From the NCBI GenBank assembly GCA_963815965.1, contig CAWFIT010000005.1, positions 81,864 through 145,863 of the forward strand: a DNA stretch of 64,000 bases, written 5' to 3'. Shown piece after piece: positions 1 through 7,470 of the stretch (its first letter is position 1; every line of letters starts with the position of its first letter). Source of the stretch: DASVFB01 sp963815965. GTDB taxonomy: Bacteria > Actinomycetota > Thermoleophilia > Gaiellales > Gaiellaceae. The position numbers were made by a program, and so were the translations under genes. A model generated the notes under the pieces. It had not been told where the DNA came from, ran no database searches, and worked only from the letters and a program-made list of their open reading frames with translations.

Positions 1-1
1 C

Positions 2-355
2 ACCGACCAGCAGCTGAACGCCGAGCGCCTCGTCGACATCGTCGAGGCCTCGATGAGCTCACCGGTCTACGAGCTACTGAAGCGGCCGGACGAGCTGTTC
101 GTCGTCGAGCACGCCCACCTGCAGCCGCGCTTCGTCGAGGACTCCGTCCGGATCGCGCTCGCAACGACGCTCGAGCGCTTCCCCGGCCTGGACGACGAGG
201 ATTTCCTCTACTCGCGACAGCTCAACCTCGAGACGATCCACTCGCACGACGTGCTCGCCGAGCGCTACGGCACGGTCAACGAGCTGCGCACAGAGCTGGA
301 GCGCGGCACTGCGCCGTCGCGGCACACGAACCTCGACGACTGGCTCCATGACTGA
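2..355 (+). CDS. folE2: GTP cyclohydrolase FolE2 (type IB), C-terminal part
   Basis: The reading frame is open from base 2 and ends in TGA at 353-355, so only the C-terminal ~117 residues are present. The stretch SPVYELLKRPDE followed by PRFVEDSVR and ETIHSHD matches the C-terminus of the zinc-independent GTP cyclohydrolase IB family, which makes 7,8-dihydroneopterin triphosphate for folate. The catalytic residues lie upstream of the window and cannot be checked. The clpS start codon overlaps the end of this gene by 8 nt, so the two are probably co-transcribed. Assignment rests on remembered family patterns and is fairly secure. Confidence 0.8.
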   Translation, partial: TDQQLNAERLVDIVEASMSSPVYELLKRPDELFVVEHAHLQPRFVEDSVRIALATTLERFPGLDDEDFLYSRQLNLETIHSHDVLAERYGTVNELRTELERGTAPSRHTNLDDWLHD

Positions 356-632
356 GACGCTGACGCGCCCACCCGACGCGGGCACCGCAGCCGGCAAGCC
401 GTGGAACGTGATCGTGCTCAACGACAACCACAACACGTTTCAGGGCGTCGCCTTCGCGCTCTCGTCGACCATCCCCGGCCTCGACTACGACAAGGGCATG
501 CGGATGGCCGACCGGATCCACAACACGGGCCGCGCGGTCGTCTGGAGCGGACACAAGGAGCCGGCCGAGCTGTACTGGGAGCAGCTCCGCGGTTTCGGGC
601 TGACGATGGCCCCGCTCGAGCCGGCCGCGTGA
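348..632 (+). CDS. clpS: ATP-dependent Clp protease adaptor ClpS
   Basis: A 94-residue protein, the usual ClpS size. After an unstructured N-terminal ~18 residues comes the ClpS core: WNVIVLNDNHNTFQGV, a conserved GRAVVWSGHKEPAELY segment and a C-terminal GLTMAPLE. ClpS binds ClpA/ClpC and delivers N-degron substrates; the NDNHNTF segment corresponds to the N-end-rule pocket region. ATG at 348 overlaps the 3' end of folE2. The following cyclase GTG start (629) overlaps the ClpS stop, suggesting one translationally coupled unit. Confidence 0.92.
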   Translation: MTETLTRPPDAGTAAGKPWNVIVLNDNHNTFQGVAFALSSTIPGLDYDKGMRMADRIHNTGRAVVWSGHKEPAELYWEQLRGFGLTMAPLEPAA

Positions 633-2308
633 GCGACGAGCTCCAGCGCCTGCGCGAGCAGCAGCGGGCAGTTGACGAAGTGCTTGGCACCCTTGCGAGG
701 TTCGAAGGGCTGCAGCCCGTCCTCGATGCCGTCGTCGCTGCGGCGAACCGGCTTTGCAACGGCGTCTCCGCGGGGCTGTGGCTCGCGGACGGCGAGCTCT
801 TCCGCGTCGCGGCTCTGATCGCCACGCCCGAGCAAACCGAGTACGAGCGCGCGCATCCTCACGTTCCCGAGGCGCACTCGCTCACCGGTCGCGTCCTCGC
901 CACGCGCAGGCTCGTGCACATCCCCGACGTGCGTGCCGATCCCACGTACGAGTGGGGATCGCAACGCGTCGCAGGCTACCGCGCGATGGTCGGCGTGCCG
1001 ATCTTTGCCGACGAACAGTTGATCGGGGTCCTCGCCGTGACGCGGCCGGTCCCCGAGCCGTTTACCGACGATGAGATCAGGCTCGTCACCACCTTTGCCA
1101 GCCAGGCATCGATCGCGATCGCGAACGCGCGGCTGCTGGACGCGGTCGAGCGCCAACTCGAACAGCAGCGCGCAATCAGCGAGGTGCTCCGAGCTGTCGC
1201 GCGCTCCGAAGGCCTCGAGCCTGTTTTCGGCTCCGTCGTCGACGCGGCTACTCGGCTGTGTCATGGCGACTACGGGGCGATGTATCTCGTCGACGGTGAC
1301 GTCCTGCGCGTCGTCACTCAAGGCTACGGGCAGCCTGAGCTGTACGCGTACGAACGCGAACGTCCCCATACGCGCGATCGGTCCACGGTGATCGGGCGGG
1401 TCGCGCTCACCCGAGAAGTCGTCCACATTCCCGATACGCGAAAGGATCCGGAATACGCCTGGGGCGGCGCGGAGGTCACCGAGTACCGCTCATTGCTCGG
1501 GGTGCCGATCTTCGTCGAGGGTGAGCTGATCGGCGCGATGAACGTCGTGCGCATCGCTCCAGAGCCGTTTCTCGACGAGCACATCGAGCTCGTGAAGACC
1601 TTCGCCGATCAGGCGGCGATCGCGATCGCCAACGCGAGGCTACTCGAGCGGGTCGAGCGCCAACGAACCGAGCTCGCGCGCTTCGTCTCGCCGCAAGTCG
1701 CCAAGCTGCTCTCTAGCGATGATGGCGAGCGCCTGCTCGGCGGACATCGCGCATACATCTCCGTTCTCTTCTGCGATCTGCGCGGCTTCACAGCCTTCAC
1801 CGAGACGGCCGCTCCCGAAGAGCTCTTCGAGCTGCTGCGTGACTACCACGCACTCGTCGGCGAGCTCATCGCGGAGTACCACGGCACCCTCGAGCACTTT
1901 GCAGGCGACGGAGTGATGGTGTTCTTCAATGACCCCGCGCCGGTCGACGAGCACGAGCTGCAGGCGATCCGCATGGCCCTGGCGCTGCAGGAGCGCTTCG
2001 CCGCGCTCGCGGCTCTATGGCTGAGGCGCGGCACCGAGCTCGGCCTCGGCATCGGCATCGCGGCCGGCTACGCGACGCTCGGGCGGATCGGCTTCGATGG
2101 CCGCTACGACTACGGCGCGCTCGGCCCTGTGACCAACCTCGCCTCTCGTCTCAGCACCAAAGCCGAACCCGGACAGACCTTGATCAGCCAGCGTCTGCAC
2201 GCAACGGTCGAGGACGCCGTCGACGCCGTCGCCGTCGGCGACGTCGAGCTCAAGGGATTCGCACGCCCGGTCGCCGCGTACGAGGCTCGTGCGCTCCGCG
2301 CCTCCTGA
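629..2308 (+). CDS. GAF-GAF-class III adenylate/guanylate cyclase
   Basis: A 559-residue cytoplasmic signalling protein. The start is taken as GTG 629 because it overlaps the clpS stop; an open frame further upstream lies inside clpS. Two tandem GAF domains (about residues 20-165 and 190-345) share the VHIPD and GVPIF...LIG signatures, and each is preceded by a matching EQQRA..EVL helix, so they look like an internal duplication. The C-terminal cyclase (about 365-555) has both metal-binding aspartates (D383 in CDLRGFTAF, D427 in AGDGVMVFF, 44 apart as expected) and the transition-state Asn/Arg pair in GPVTNLASRLS, so it should be active. Whether the product is cAMP or cGMP cannot be told from sequence. 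Two cNMP-binding proteins at 11-15 kb are possible effectors. Confidence 0.92.
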   Translation: MSDELQRLREQQRAVDEVLGTLARFEGLQPVLDAVVAAANRLCNGVSAGLWLADGELFRVAALIATPEQTEYERAHPHVPEAHSLTGRVLATRRLVHIPDVRADPTYEWGSQRVAGYRAMVGVPIFADEQLIGVLAVTRPVPEPFTDDEIRLVTTFASQASIAIANARLLDAVERQLEQQRAISEVLRAVARSEGLEPVFGSVVDAATRLCHGDYGAMYLVDGDVLRVVTQGYGQPELYAYERERPHTRDRSTVIGRVALTREVVHIPDTRKDPEYAWGGAEVTEYRSLLGVPIFVEGELIGAMNVVRIAPEPFLDEHIELVKTFADQAAIAIANARLLERVERQRTELARFVSPQVAKLLSSDDGERLLGGHRAYISVLFCDLRGFTAFTETAAPEELFELLRDYHALVGELIAEYHGTLEHFAGDGVMVFFNDPAPVDEHELQAIRMALALQERFAALAALWLRRGTELGLGIGIAAGYATLGRIGFDGRYDYGALGPVTNLASRLSTKAEPGQTLISQRLHATVEDAVDAVAVGDVELKGFARPVAAYEARALRAS

Positions 2309-2918
2309 GAACGAAGCGGTTCTCCTCGCCGTGCAGCAGCCGCTTCAGGTTGGCGCGGTGCAGGAACACGACGGCGGCCGCGGCGAGGGTCGCCAGGACG
2401 ATCACGGGCCACGAGTAGCCGAGCAACCACGCGGCCAACGGGAGCGAAAGCGCAGCGAGCATCGACGCGACCGACGCGTAGCGCGTCGCTGCGAAGCCGA
2501 CGAGCCACACGATTGCGGCTACCGCGCCGACGAGAGGAGCGACGCCGAGAAACGCGCCGCCGGTCGTCGCGACCATCTTCCCGCCCTTCTCGAAGCGAAG
2601 GAAGATCGGGCGCGCGTGGCCGAGCATCGCGCCGGCGCCCGCGAGCACGCCCGCGAGCGGCGAGACCGTGTGCGCAAAGACGAACGCAGGCACGAAGCCC
2701 TTCGCCGTGTCGAGGACGACGACGGGGACGCCGTACCACGGGCCGTACGTCCGCCAGACGTTCGTGGCGCCGATGTTTCCGCTTCCGCGCGTGCGCACGT
2801 CCTCGTGCTTGAAGATGCGGACGAGCCAGTACCCGAATGTGACCGAGCCGGCGAGGTAGCCGACGACGATGCCGAGTACGACTTCTATCTCGTCGGGATT
2901 CCGTAACGACCGACCCAC
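2250..2918 (-). CDS. plsY: Acyl-phosphate:glycerol-3-phosphate acyltransferase PlsY
   Basis: About 222 residues and strongly hydrophobic (roughly five membrane segments). It carries PlsY motif 1 (GSGNIGATNVWRTYG) and motif 2 (GHARPIFLRFEKGGK), where KGGKM replaces the usual KGGKG. PlsY transfers an acyl group from acyl-phosphate to glycerol-3-phosphate, the first step of membrane phospholipid synthesis. No ATG precedes the first membrane helix. GTG at 2918 is the nearest canonical start and lies inside the end of the upstream SOD gene, giving a 34-nt overlap. The 3' end overlaps the convergent cyclase gene by 59 nt. Confidence 0.85.
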   Translation of the reverse strand: MGRSLRNPDEIEVVLGIVVGYLAGSVTFGYWLVRIFKHEDVRTRGSGNIGATNVWRTYGPWYGVPVVVLDTAKGFVPAFVFAHTVSPLAGVLAGAGAMLGHARPIFLRFEKGGKMVATTGGAFLGVAPLVGAVAAIVWLVGFAATRYASVASMLAALSLPLAAWLLGYSWPVIVLATLAAAAVVFLHRANLKRLLHGEENRFVLRRRGAHEPRTRRPGVRIP

Positions 2919-3505
2919 TCGTTCACGACACCCCAGTCGAGGTTCGCGAAGAACGCGTCGATGTACGACGCACGGTCGGTCTGGTAATCGAGGAAGTACG
3001 CGTGCTCGTACACGTCGAGCGCGACGAGCGGCGTCGCGTTCCACACCGGGAACGTGTTCTGTGCGTCGCCGATGTAGTTGAAGAGACGGCCTTCGTCCCA
3101 GTCGTACGCGGTCCACGCCCACCCCCGCGCTGCCATTCCTGTGGCCTTCAGGTCGTCGCGCCACGCATCGACGGTGTGGAAGTCGCGGTCGATGAGGTCT
3201 CGGATCCTTCCCTGAGGATCACCGCCGTGCCCACCGAGGTGATCGAAGTAGACCTCGTGATTCTTGATCCCGCCGATCGCGAACGTGAGATCGACCTTGA
3301 GCGCGCGGAGGTCCGAGTAGACCTGGTTCGCCGAGGCGAGATCGGCGTCCCCGAGCAGCCCGAGGATCTCGTTTCGCTTCGCGACGTATCCCTCGTACAG
3401 CTTGTAGTGCGCCTCGACGGCCGCCCGCGAGATGCCGTCGAGCTCGAGCAGCGCCGGCTTGAGCGCGCGCGGGGCGATCTCCTCTACCTGGAAGACGAGT
3501 GACAT
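2885..3505 (-). CDS. Fe/Mn superoxide dismutase-family protein (paralogue 1)
   Basis: A 206-residue protein with the SOD fold order. The first metal histidine is in VEAHYKLYEGYV, the second in IKNHEVYFDHLGGHGG, and the last ligands are Asp and His in LDVYEHAYFLDY, so all four ligands are present. It diverges from the neighbouring SOD in the first helical motif (one His where the classic pattern has HHDKHH) and lacks the usual LPYDYGALEP start. It could be a true SOD or a SOD-fold protein with altered metal or role. It is divergent from the second copy; the ATG (3503-3505) and an alternative ATG for the other gene share the same CATG. Confidence 0.85.
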   Translation of the reverse strand: MSLVFQVEEIAPRALKPALLELDGISRAAVEAHYKLYEGYVAKRNEILGLLGDADLASANQVYSDLRALKVDLTFAIGGIKNHEVYFDHLGGHGGDPQGRIRDLIDRDFHTVDAWRDDLKATGMAARGWAWTAYDWDEGRLFNYIGDAQNTFPVWNATPLVALDVYEHAYFLDYQTDRASYIDAFFANLDWGVVNEWVGRYGIPTR

Positions 3506-3551
3506 GCCGCAGGAGGATATCGTCCCGGGAAAGGGACGAAAGGAGCAAGCG

Positions 3552-4163
3552 ATGGCTTTCGACGTGCCGCCTCTCCCGTACGACTACGGAGCGCTCGAGC
3601 CGACGATCGACGAGGAGACGATGCGGCTCCACCACGACAAGCACCACCAGGCCTACGTGGACAACGCGAACGCGGCCCTCGCCGGCACCCAGTGGGCCGA
3701 TCGGCCAGTCGAACAGGTGCTCGTCGAGATCGACCTTCTCCCCGAGGAGAAGCGCACCGCAGTCCGCAACAACGCCGGCGGGCACGCGAATCACTCGCTG
3801 TTCTGGGAGATCATGTCGCCCGACGGCGGCGGCGAGCCTTCAGGCTCGCTCGGCAAGGCAATCGACGACACCTTCGGCGGGCTCGACGAGCTGAAGCAGC
3901 TCGTGAACGACGGAGGCGTGAAGCGCTTCGGCTCAGGCTGGTCGTGGCTCGTGTGGGACGGCACCGGCCTCGCCGTCTACTCCACGCCGAACCAGGACAG
4001 CCCGATCCTGAAGGACTGGGACGACGTCCCGCTCCTCGGGATCGACGTCTGGGAGCACGCGTACTACCTCAAGTACCAGAACCGGCGGCCCGAGTACCTC
4101 GCCGCCTGGTGGAACGTCGTCGACTGGGACGCCGTGCAGCGACGCTTCGACGAGGCGAAGTAG
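3552..4163 (+). CDS. sodA: Superoxide dismutase (Fe/Mn type)
   Basis: A 203-residue canonical cytoplasmic Mn/Fe SOD converting superoxide to O2 and H2O2. It shows PPLPYDYGALEP, HHDKHHQAYVDN (metal His), GGHANHSLFW (metal His), GSGWSWLVWDG and IDVWEHAYYLKY (metal Asp and His). ATG 3552 is preceded by AAAGGAG at an 8-nt spacing. An in-frame ATG at 3504 would add 16 residues but lacks a good ribosome site for that start. The gene is divergent from another SOD-family gene with only 46 bp between, so both promoters lie in or next to that gap. It ends just before a strong hairpin at 4171-4205. Mn versus Fe preference cannot be decided from sequence. Confidence 0.95.
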   Translation: MAFDVPPLPYDYGALEPTIDEETMRLHHDKHHQAYVDNANAALAGTQWADRPVEQVLVEIDLLPEEKRTAVRNNAGGHANHSLFWEIMSPDGGGEPSGSLGKAIDDTFGGLDELKQLVNDGGVKRFGSGWSWLVWDGTGLAVYSTPNQDSPILKDWDDVPLLGIDVWEHAYYLKYQNRRPEYLAAWWNVVDWDAVQRRFDEAK

Positions 4164-4170
4164 ACGCAAC

Positions 4171-4205
4171 GGACAGGTCCGAGGGACTGTCCCTCGGACC
4201 TGTCC
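4171..4205. terminator. Perfect 16-bp inverted repeat, probable bidirectional terminator
   Basis: Bases 4171-4186 are the exact reverse complement of 4190-4205, with a 3-nt loop. It lies between the stop of the + strand SOD (4163) and the stop of the - strand secreted protein (4217), where a shared terminator is expected. No T-run follows on either strand, so intrinsic termination would depend on the stem alone. Confidence 0.7.
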
Positions 4206-4216
4206 GGAAGGATCGA

Positions 4217-5116
4217 TCAGCTCCGAATCGTCGGAGACTTCGCCGACACGTAGCACGGGGCCGCCTGCCCGGCCGGCAGGACGGCACGCACGCTCAGACC
4301 CCGCCTGAGTAGCGCTCCGAATGTCACGCTGCTCGCGGTCGAGGACGCCAGCGGCGCCGACGCAGCAACGCGCTTGCCGAGGAACACGGTCTTCACCGTG
4401 CTCCAGCGGTGCCTCACCTTTATCCAGCGCTGGAAGAGGACCGCTTTCCCGACGAACGACTGCGCAGCGATGACCTGCGCAGTGAACCTGCGCGCTGCGT
4501 TGCGCTTCAGCACCACGACCGGACGGACGGAGACCGCGGCCGCGGAGCTCGTGACCGTCGCGGACGTGCCCTTGTAGCGCGCCTGGTAGCTCGTTCCAAG
4601 CGTGGGCTGAGCCTGGTACGCGAAGTTGCCGCCGGTCGTCGTCGTGGCAGTCGAGACGACCTTCGCGGCGTTTTCGCCGCAGGGCTGCGCGAGGATGTCG
4701 ACCTTCTGACCCGTCGCGGCCGTGGACAGCACGCCGGCCACGGCCGCGGTGCCGCCGTAGTTGGCGACCGTTGGACGCGCCGACAGCGTCAGCGTCGCGG
4801 GAGCGGCCGAGACCGTGACCGTGCCCCTCTTGTTCTTGTTCAGTGGATCGACTGTCGCGAACTTGCCGGTCTTGTTGAACGTGAACGTGTGGGTCTGGCC
4901 GGGGGCCAGCACAAGCGACGTGAACGGACACGTCGTGCACACGACCTGGTGGTTGACCGTGTCCTTGTTCGTCCACGTCACGGAATCTCCGGTCTGAACG
5001 GACACCGCATTCGGCACGAAGCCAAGCTGGCTGATGTCGACAGTGACCGTCTTTGCCGGTGCGGGCGCGGCGACGAGAAGTGCAACCGCTGCCGCAAGAA
5101 CAATTAGTTTCTTCAA
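4217..5116 (-). CDS. Secreted cupredoxin-like protein lacking copper ligands (copy 1)
   Basis: 299 residues with a cleavable signal peptide (KKLIVLAAAVALLVAAPAPA). TTG 5116 is chosen as start because AAAGAGGT lies just upstream and the signal peptide begins there. Residues ~25-110 are a cupredoxin fold (GFVPNAVSVQTGDSVTWTN, VNHQVV, TFTFNKTGKF). The loop that normally carries the Cys, His and Met copper ligands reads VDPLNKNKRGT and has none of them. A CTTC pair after the conserved His is unusual and may form a disulfide. The remaining ~190 residues look like beta-sandwich domains. It is a paralogue of the next gene. Role unknown; electron transfer by a type 1 copper centre is unlikely. Confidence 0.8.
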   Translation of the reverse strand: MKKLIVLAAAVALLVAAPAPAKTVTVDISQLGFVPNAVSVQTGDSVTWTNKDTVNHQVVCTTCPFTSLVLAPGQTHTFTFNKTGKFATVDPLNKNKRGTVTVSAAPATLTLSARPTVANYGGTAAVAGVLSTAATGQKVDILAQPCGENAAKVVSTATTTTGGNFAYQAQPTLGTSYQARYKGTSATVTSSAAAVSVRPVVVLKRNAARRFTAQVIAAQSFVGKAVLFQRWIKVRHRWSTVKTVFLGKRVAASAPLASSTASSVTFGALLRRGLSVRAVLPAGQAAPCYVSAKSPTIRS

Positions 5117-5188
5117 CGTCCTACCTCTTTCTCGGGGGATTCGCGCCTAGCGGCGGTACCGAATCTGACGAAATGCTCCAGCCGCACG

Positions 5189-6052
5189 TTAGTGGCGGTA
5201 TCGGACCTTCACCGAGTTGCTCCAGGTGTCCAGATAGCCCGAACCCGCCTGGTTGGTGGTCATGTACACGCGATACGTGAACGTGCCCTTCTTGTGCGGA
5301 GCCTTGAAGATCCGGCCGGAGAGCGGCCCGAGCTTCAGCTTTTCCACCGTCACCCACTGGCCGAACGACGAGCGACGCTGCACGTAGATCGACCGGCCCG
5401 CGAACGAATGCGAGGCGGTGATCTTGGCGTAGAGGCGTGTCGCGGTCATCCGGTTGAGCGTCAGCTTGGGACGGACCTGGACCGTCACCGGCTGGCTCGA
5501 CGCCGTTTTCCACTTCACCGAGTAGATGGTGAGCACGGTGGGGGTCGTCGTGTAGACGAACGCCCCGCCGTTGCCGGTGATCAGCGTGGCAACCTGCTGC
5601 GTGGACGAGCCGAACGGCTGCGCGAGGACCGTCACCGATTCGTTCGCCTTCGCACTCGAGACGGCCCCAGAGATCGTCGTCTGGCCCCCGTAGAACACGA
5701 TCGGCGCAGTGGCGCCGAGTGAGATGGACGGGGGCGGCCCTTTGACGACCACGGTGCCGGTTATGGACGGCTTGAGGGCGTCGTGGTAATTGAACGTCCC
5801 GGCCGCGTTGAACGTGAACGTGAACTTCTGTGTCGGCCTCAGGATCGACGATGCAAACGCGCCGTTGTTGGCGACCAACTGGTGGTTCACCTTGTCGACG
5901 TTCGTCCACTCGACTGCGTCGCCCTGGTTGACCGTCACGGTTTTCGGGCTGAAGCTTGTCGCCCCGATCTTGACCGTGGCGGTTGCCGCGGAACCCGATG
6001 CGGGAAGCGCGAGCACGAGAACGGCGGCGACGGAAAACAGCGCTCTTTTCAT
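5189..6052 (-). CDS. Secreted cupredoxin-like protein lacking copper ligands (copy 2)
   Basis: 287 residues. ATG 6052 has AGGGAGAAAGGGACACC upstream and begins a clear signal peptide (KRALFSVAAVLVLALPASGSA); an ATG 27 nt upstream lacks this logic. The cupredoxin domain (~25-110) shows SFSPKTVTVNQGDAVEWTN and VNHQLV. The ligand loop is YHDALKPSIT, so the expected Cys, His and Met are Asp, Lys and Ile. The C-terminal two thirds matches copy 1 in layout (YGGQTTISG...VTVLAQPFG; VQVRPKLTLNR) and looks like Ig-type beta sandwiches. The 72-bp gap to copy 1 suggests one transcript. It is divergent from an ECF sigma gene that may control it, but that is only inference from position. Confidence 0.8.
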   Translation of the reverse strand: MKRALFSVAAVLVLALPASGSAATATVKIGATSFSPKTVTVNQGDAVEWTNVDKVNHQLVANNGAFASSILRPTQKFTFTFNAAGTFNYHDALKPSITGTVVVKGPPPSISLGATAPIVFYGGQTTISGAVSSAKANESVTVLAQPFGSSTQQVATLITGNGGAFVYTTTPTVLTIYSVKWKTASSQPVTVQVRPKLTLNRMTATRLYAKITASHSFAGRSIYVQRRSSFGQWVTVEKLKLGPLSGRIFKAPHKKGTFTYRVYMTTNQAGSGYLDTWSNSVKVRYRH

Positions 6053-6190
6053 GGTGTCCCTTTCTCCCTGGTCGGACACCCTTTCTTTTCACCGATTTGT
6101 GACGATTTCAGTCGGCAATCCGCCGAATTAACGAGATTCGTACATCTGCGTCAGAATCGGGGGCTGCCTGTAAAACCAGCTGTGCATCAG

Positions 6191-6803
6191 ATGCGTAGAG
6201 ACGATCAGGAGATGAAGCTCGCCGCGCCCCCGCGCATCGAGCCGGCTGGCGCGGGGCCCGCAGGGCGAGCGACGGACGGAGACCTTCTACAGCGAATTGC
6301 AGATGGTGACGACGGAGCCTTTGACATCCTCTACCACCGGTTTGCCCGGCCGCTCTACGGCCTGGCGCTCCGGATGCTGCGCGACCGCAGCCGTGCGGAG
6401 GACGCCGTCCAGGAGACCTTCGCCTCGATCTGGCGTTCGGCAGCGAGCTACCGGCCCGAGCGGGGACCGGGCGCGCCGTGGCTGTACGCCGTCGCGCGGA
6501 ACGCCATCGTCGACCGCGCGCGCGCGCGCGGCGAGGCGACGCTTCGCCGACCCGCCCGAGGCGGTTTCGCCCGACGCCGGGCCCGACGAGCGCGCGGAGT
6601 CCAGCTACACCTCGTGGCGAGTTCATCGTGCAGTCGGCGACCTCCCCGACCACGAGCGCGAGGTGCTCGAGCTCGCCTACTGGGGAGGTCTCTCGCAGAG
6701 CGAGGTCGCGCAGTTCCTCGACATTCCGCTCGGCACGGTGAAGACCCGGACTCGCAGCGGTCTCGCGCGCCTCGCCGACTTGCTGGAGGGGGAGTTTCGA
6801 TGA
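6191..6803 (+). CDS. ECF-type RNA polymerase sigma factor (frame broken once)
   Basis: Sigma-70 region 2 (DGDLLQRIADGDDGAFDILYHRF...DAVQETFASIWRSA) is in one frame. Region 4 (LPDHEREVLELAYWGGLSQ, then IPLGTVKTRTRSGLARL) is in another. The shift falls at about 6515-6545 in an alternating CG run, a typical site for a sequencing indel; joined, the protein is ~204 residues, normal for this family. Start is uncertain: ATG 6191 or ATG 6212. The TGA overlaps the ATG of the next gene, which encodes an RskA-like anti-sigma domain, so this is a sigma K-like pair. Divergent from two secreted cupredoxin-like genes. Confidence 0.85.
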
Positions 6804-7417
6804 CGCCTACGCCCGACTTCGAAGAGCTCATCGGCGCCGATCTCTCACCGGAGGAGCAGGCGCGGCTGCGGCGCGCGCACGACCTGCTGATCGCGGCGGG
6901 CCCGCCGCCTGAGCTTCCGCCCGCGCTCGCCGAGCCGGGCGCCGTCGAAGCGGAGCCGACGCCGTTCTTCAACCGTCGCCGCAACGCGACGGTCCTGGTG
7001 CTCGCCGCCGCGCTCGCTGCGGCCGCCTTCGGCGTCGGGTACCTGACCGGTGGGAGAGGCAACGGCGACACCTTCGCGACGAAGCGCACCGTCGTCATGC
7101 ACGGCACGCCGACTGCACCCGAGGGAGCGATCGCCTCGATCGCCCTCGGCAACCGAGACGACGCCGGCAACTGGCCGATGCTCGTCCGCGTCTCGAACCT
7201 CGAGAAGCTGCAACGGGGCAGGTACTACACCCTCTGGCTCACGCGCAAGGGTCGCGCAGTCGCGCCGTGCGGATCGTTCATCGTCAGCGGCGGCGACGCG
7301 ACGACCGAGGTCCACTTCACCGTGGCGTACAAGCTCAAGAACTACGACGGCTGGGTCGTGACCGAGCAGGCGCGCGGCGACCGTACCACGGGACCCGTCC
7401 TGCTCCGTACCGTCTGA
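6800..7417 (+). CDS. RskA-like anti-sigma factor
   Basis: 205 residues. The N-terminal ~70 residues are cytoplasmic, a single membrane helix (NATVLVLAAALAAAAFGVGYL) follows, and the outer domain (about residues 95-205) carries the anti-sigma-K type pattern: NWPMLVRVSNL, YYTLWLTRKGR, GSFIVSGG, YDGWVVTEQ. It lacks an obvious zinc-coordinating ZAS HxxxCxxC motif in the cytoplasmic part. ATG 6800 overlaps the sigma gene stop (ATGA), so it is translationally coupled to the sigma factor it most likely sequesters at the membrane. Confidence 0.85.
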   Translation: MTPTPDFEELIGADLSPEEQARLRRAHDLLIAAGPPPELPPALAEPGAVEAEPTPFFNRRRNATVLVLAAALAAAAFGVGYLTGGRGNGDTFATKRTVVMHGTPTAPEGAIASIALGNRDDAGNWPMLVRVSNLEKLQRGRYYTLWLTRKGRAVAPCGSFIVSGGDATTEVHFTVAYKLKNYDGWVVTEQARGDRTTGPVLLRTV

Positions 7418-7470
7418 CCCCAGGACGGGATAAGGTTTGGCGTTCCGGACGCCAGAAAGAGGAGCAGGCC

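Noticed and set aside
2250..3164. Single 304-residue protein containing PlsY
   Set aside because: The first ~80 residues are antisense-like low-complexity Arg-rich sequence lying within the SOD gene; PlsY features start only at about 2888.
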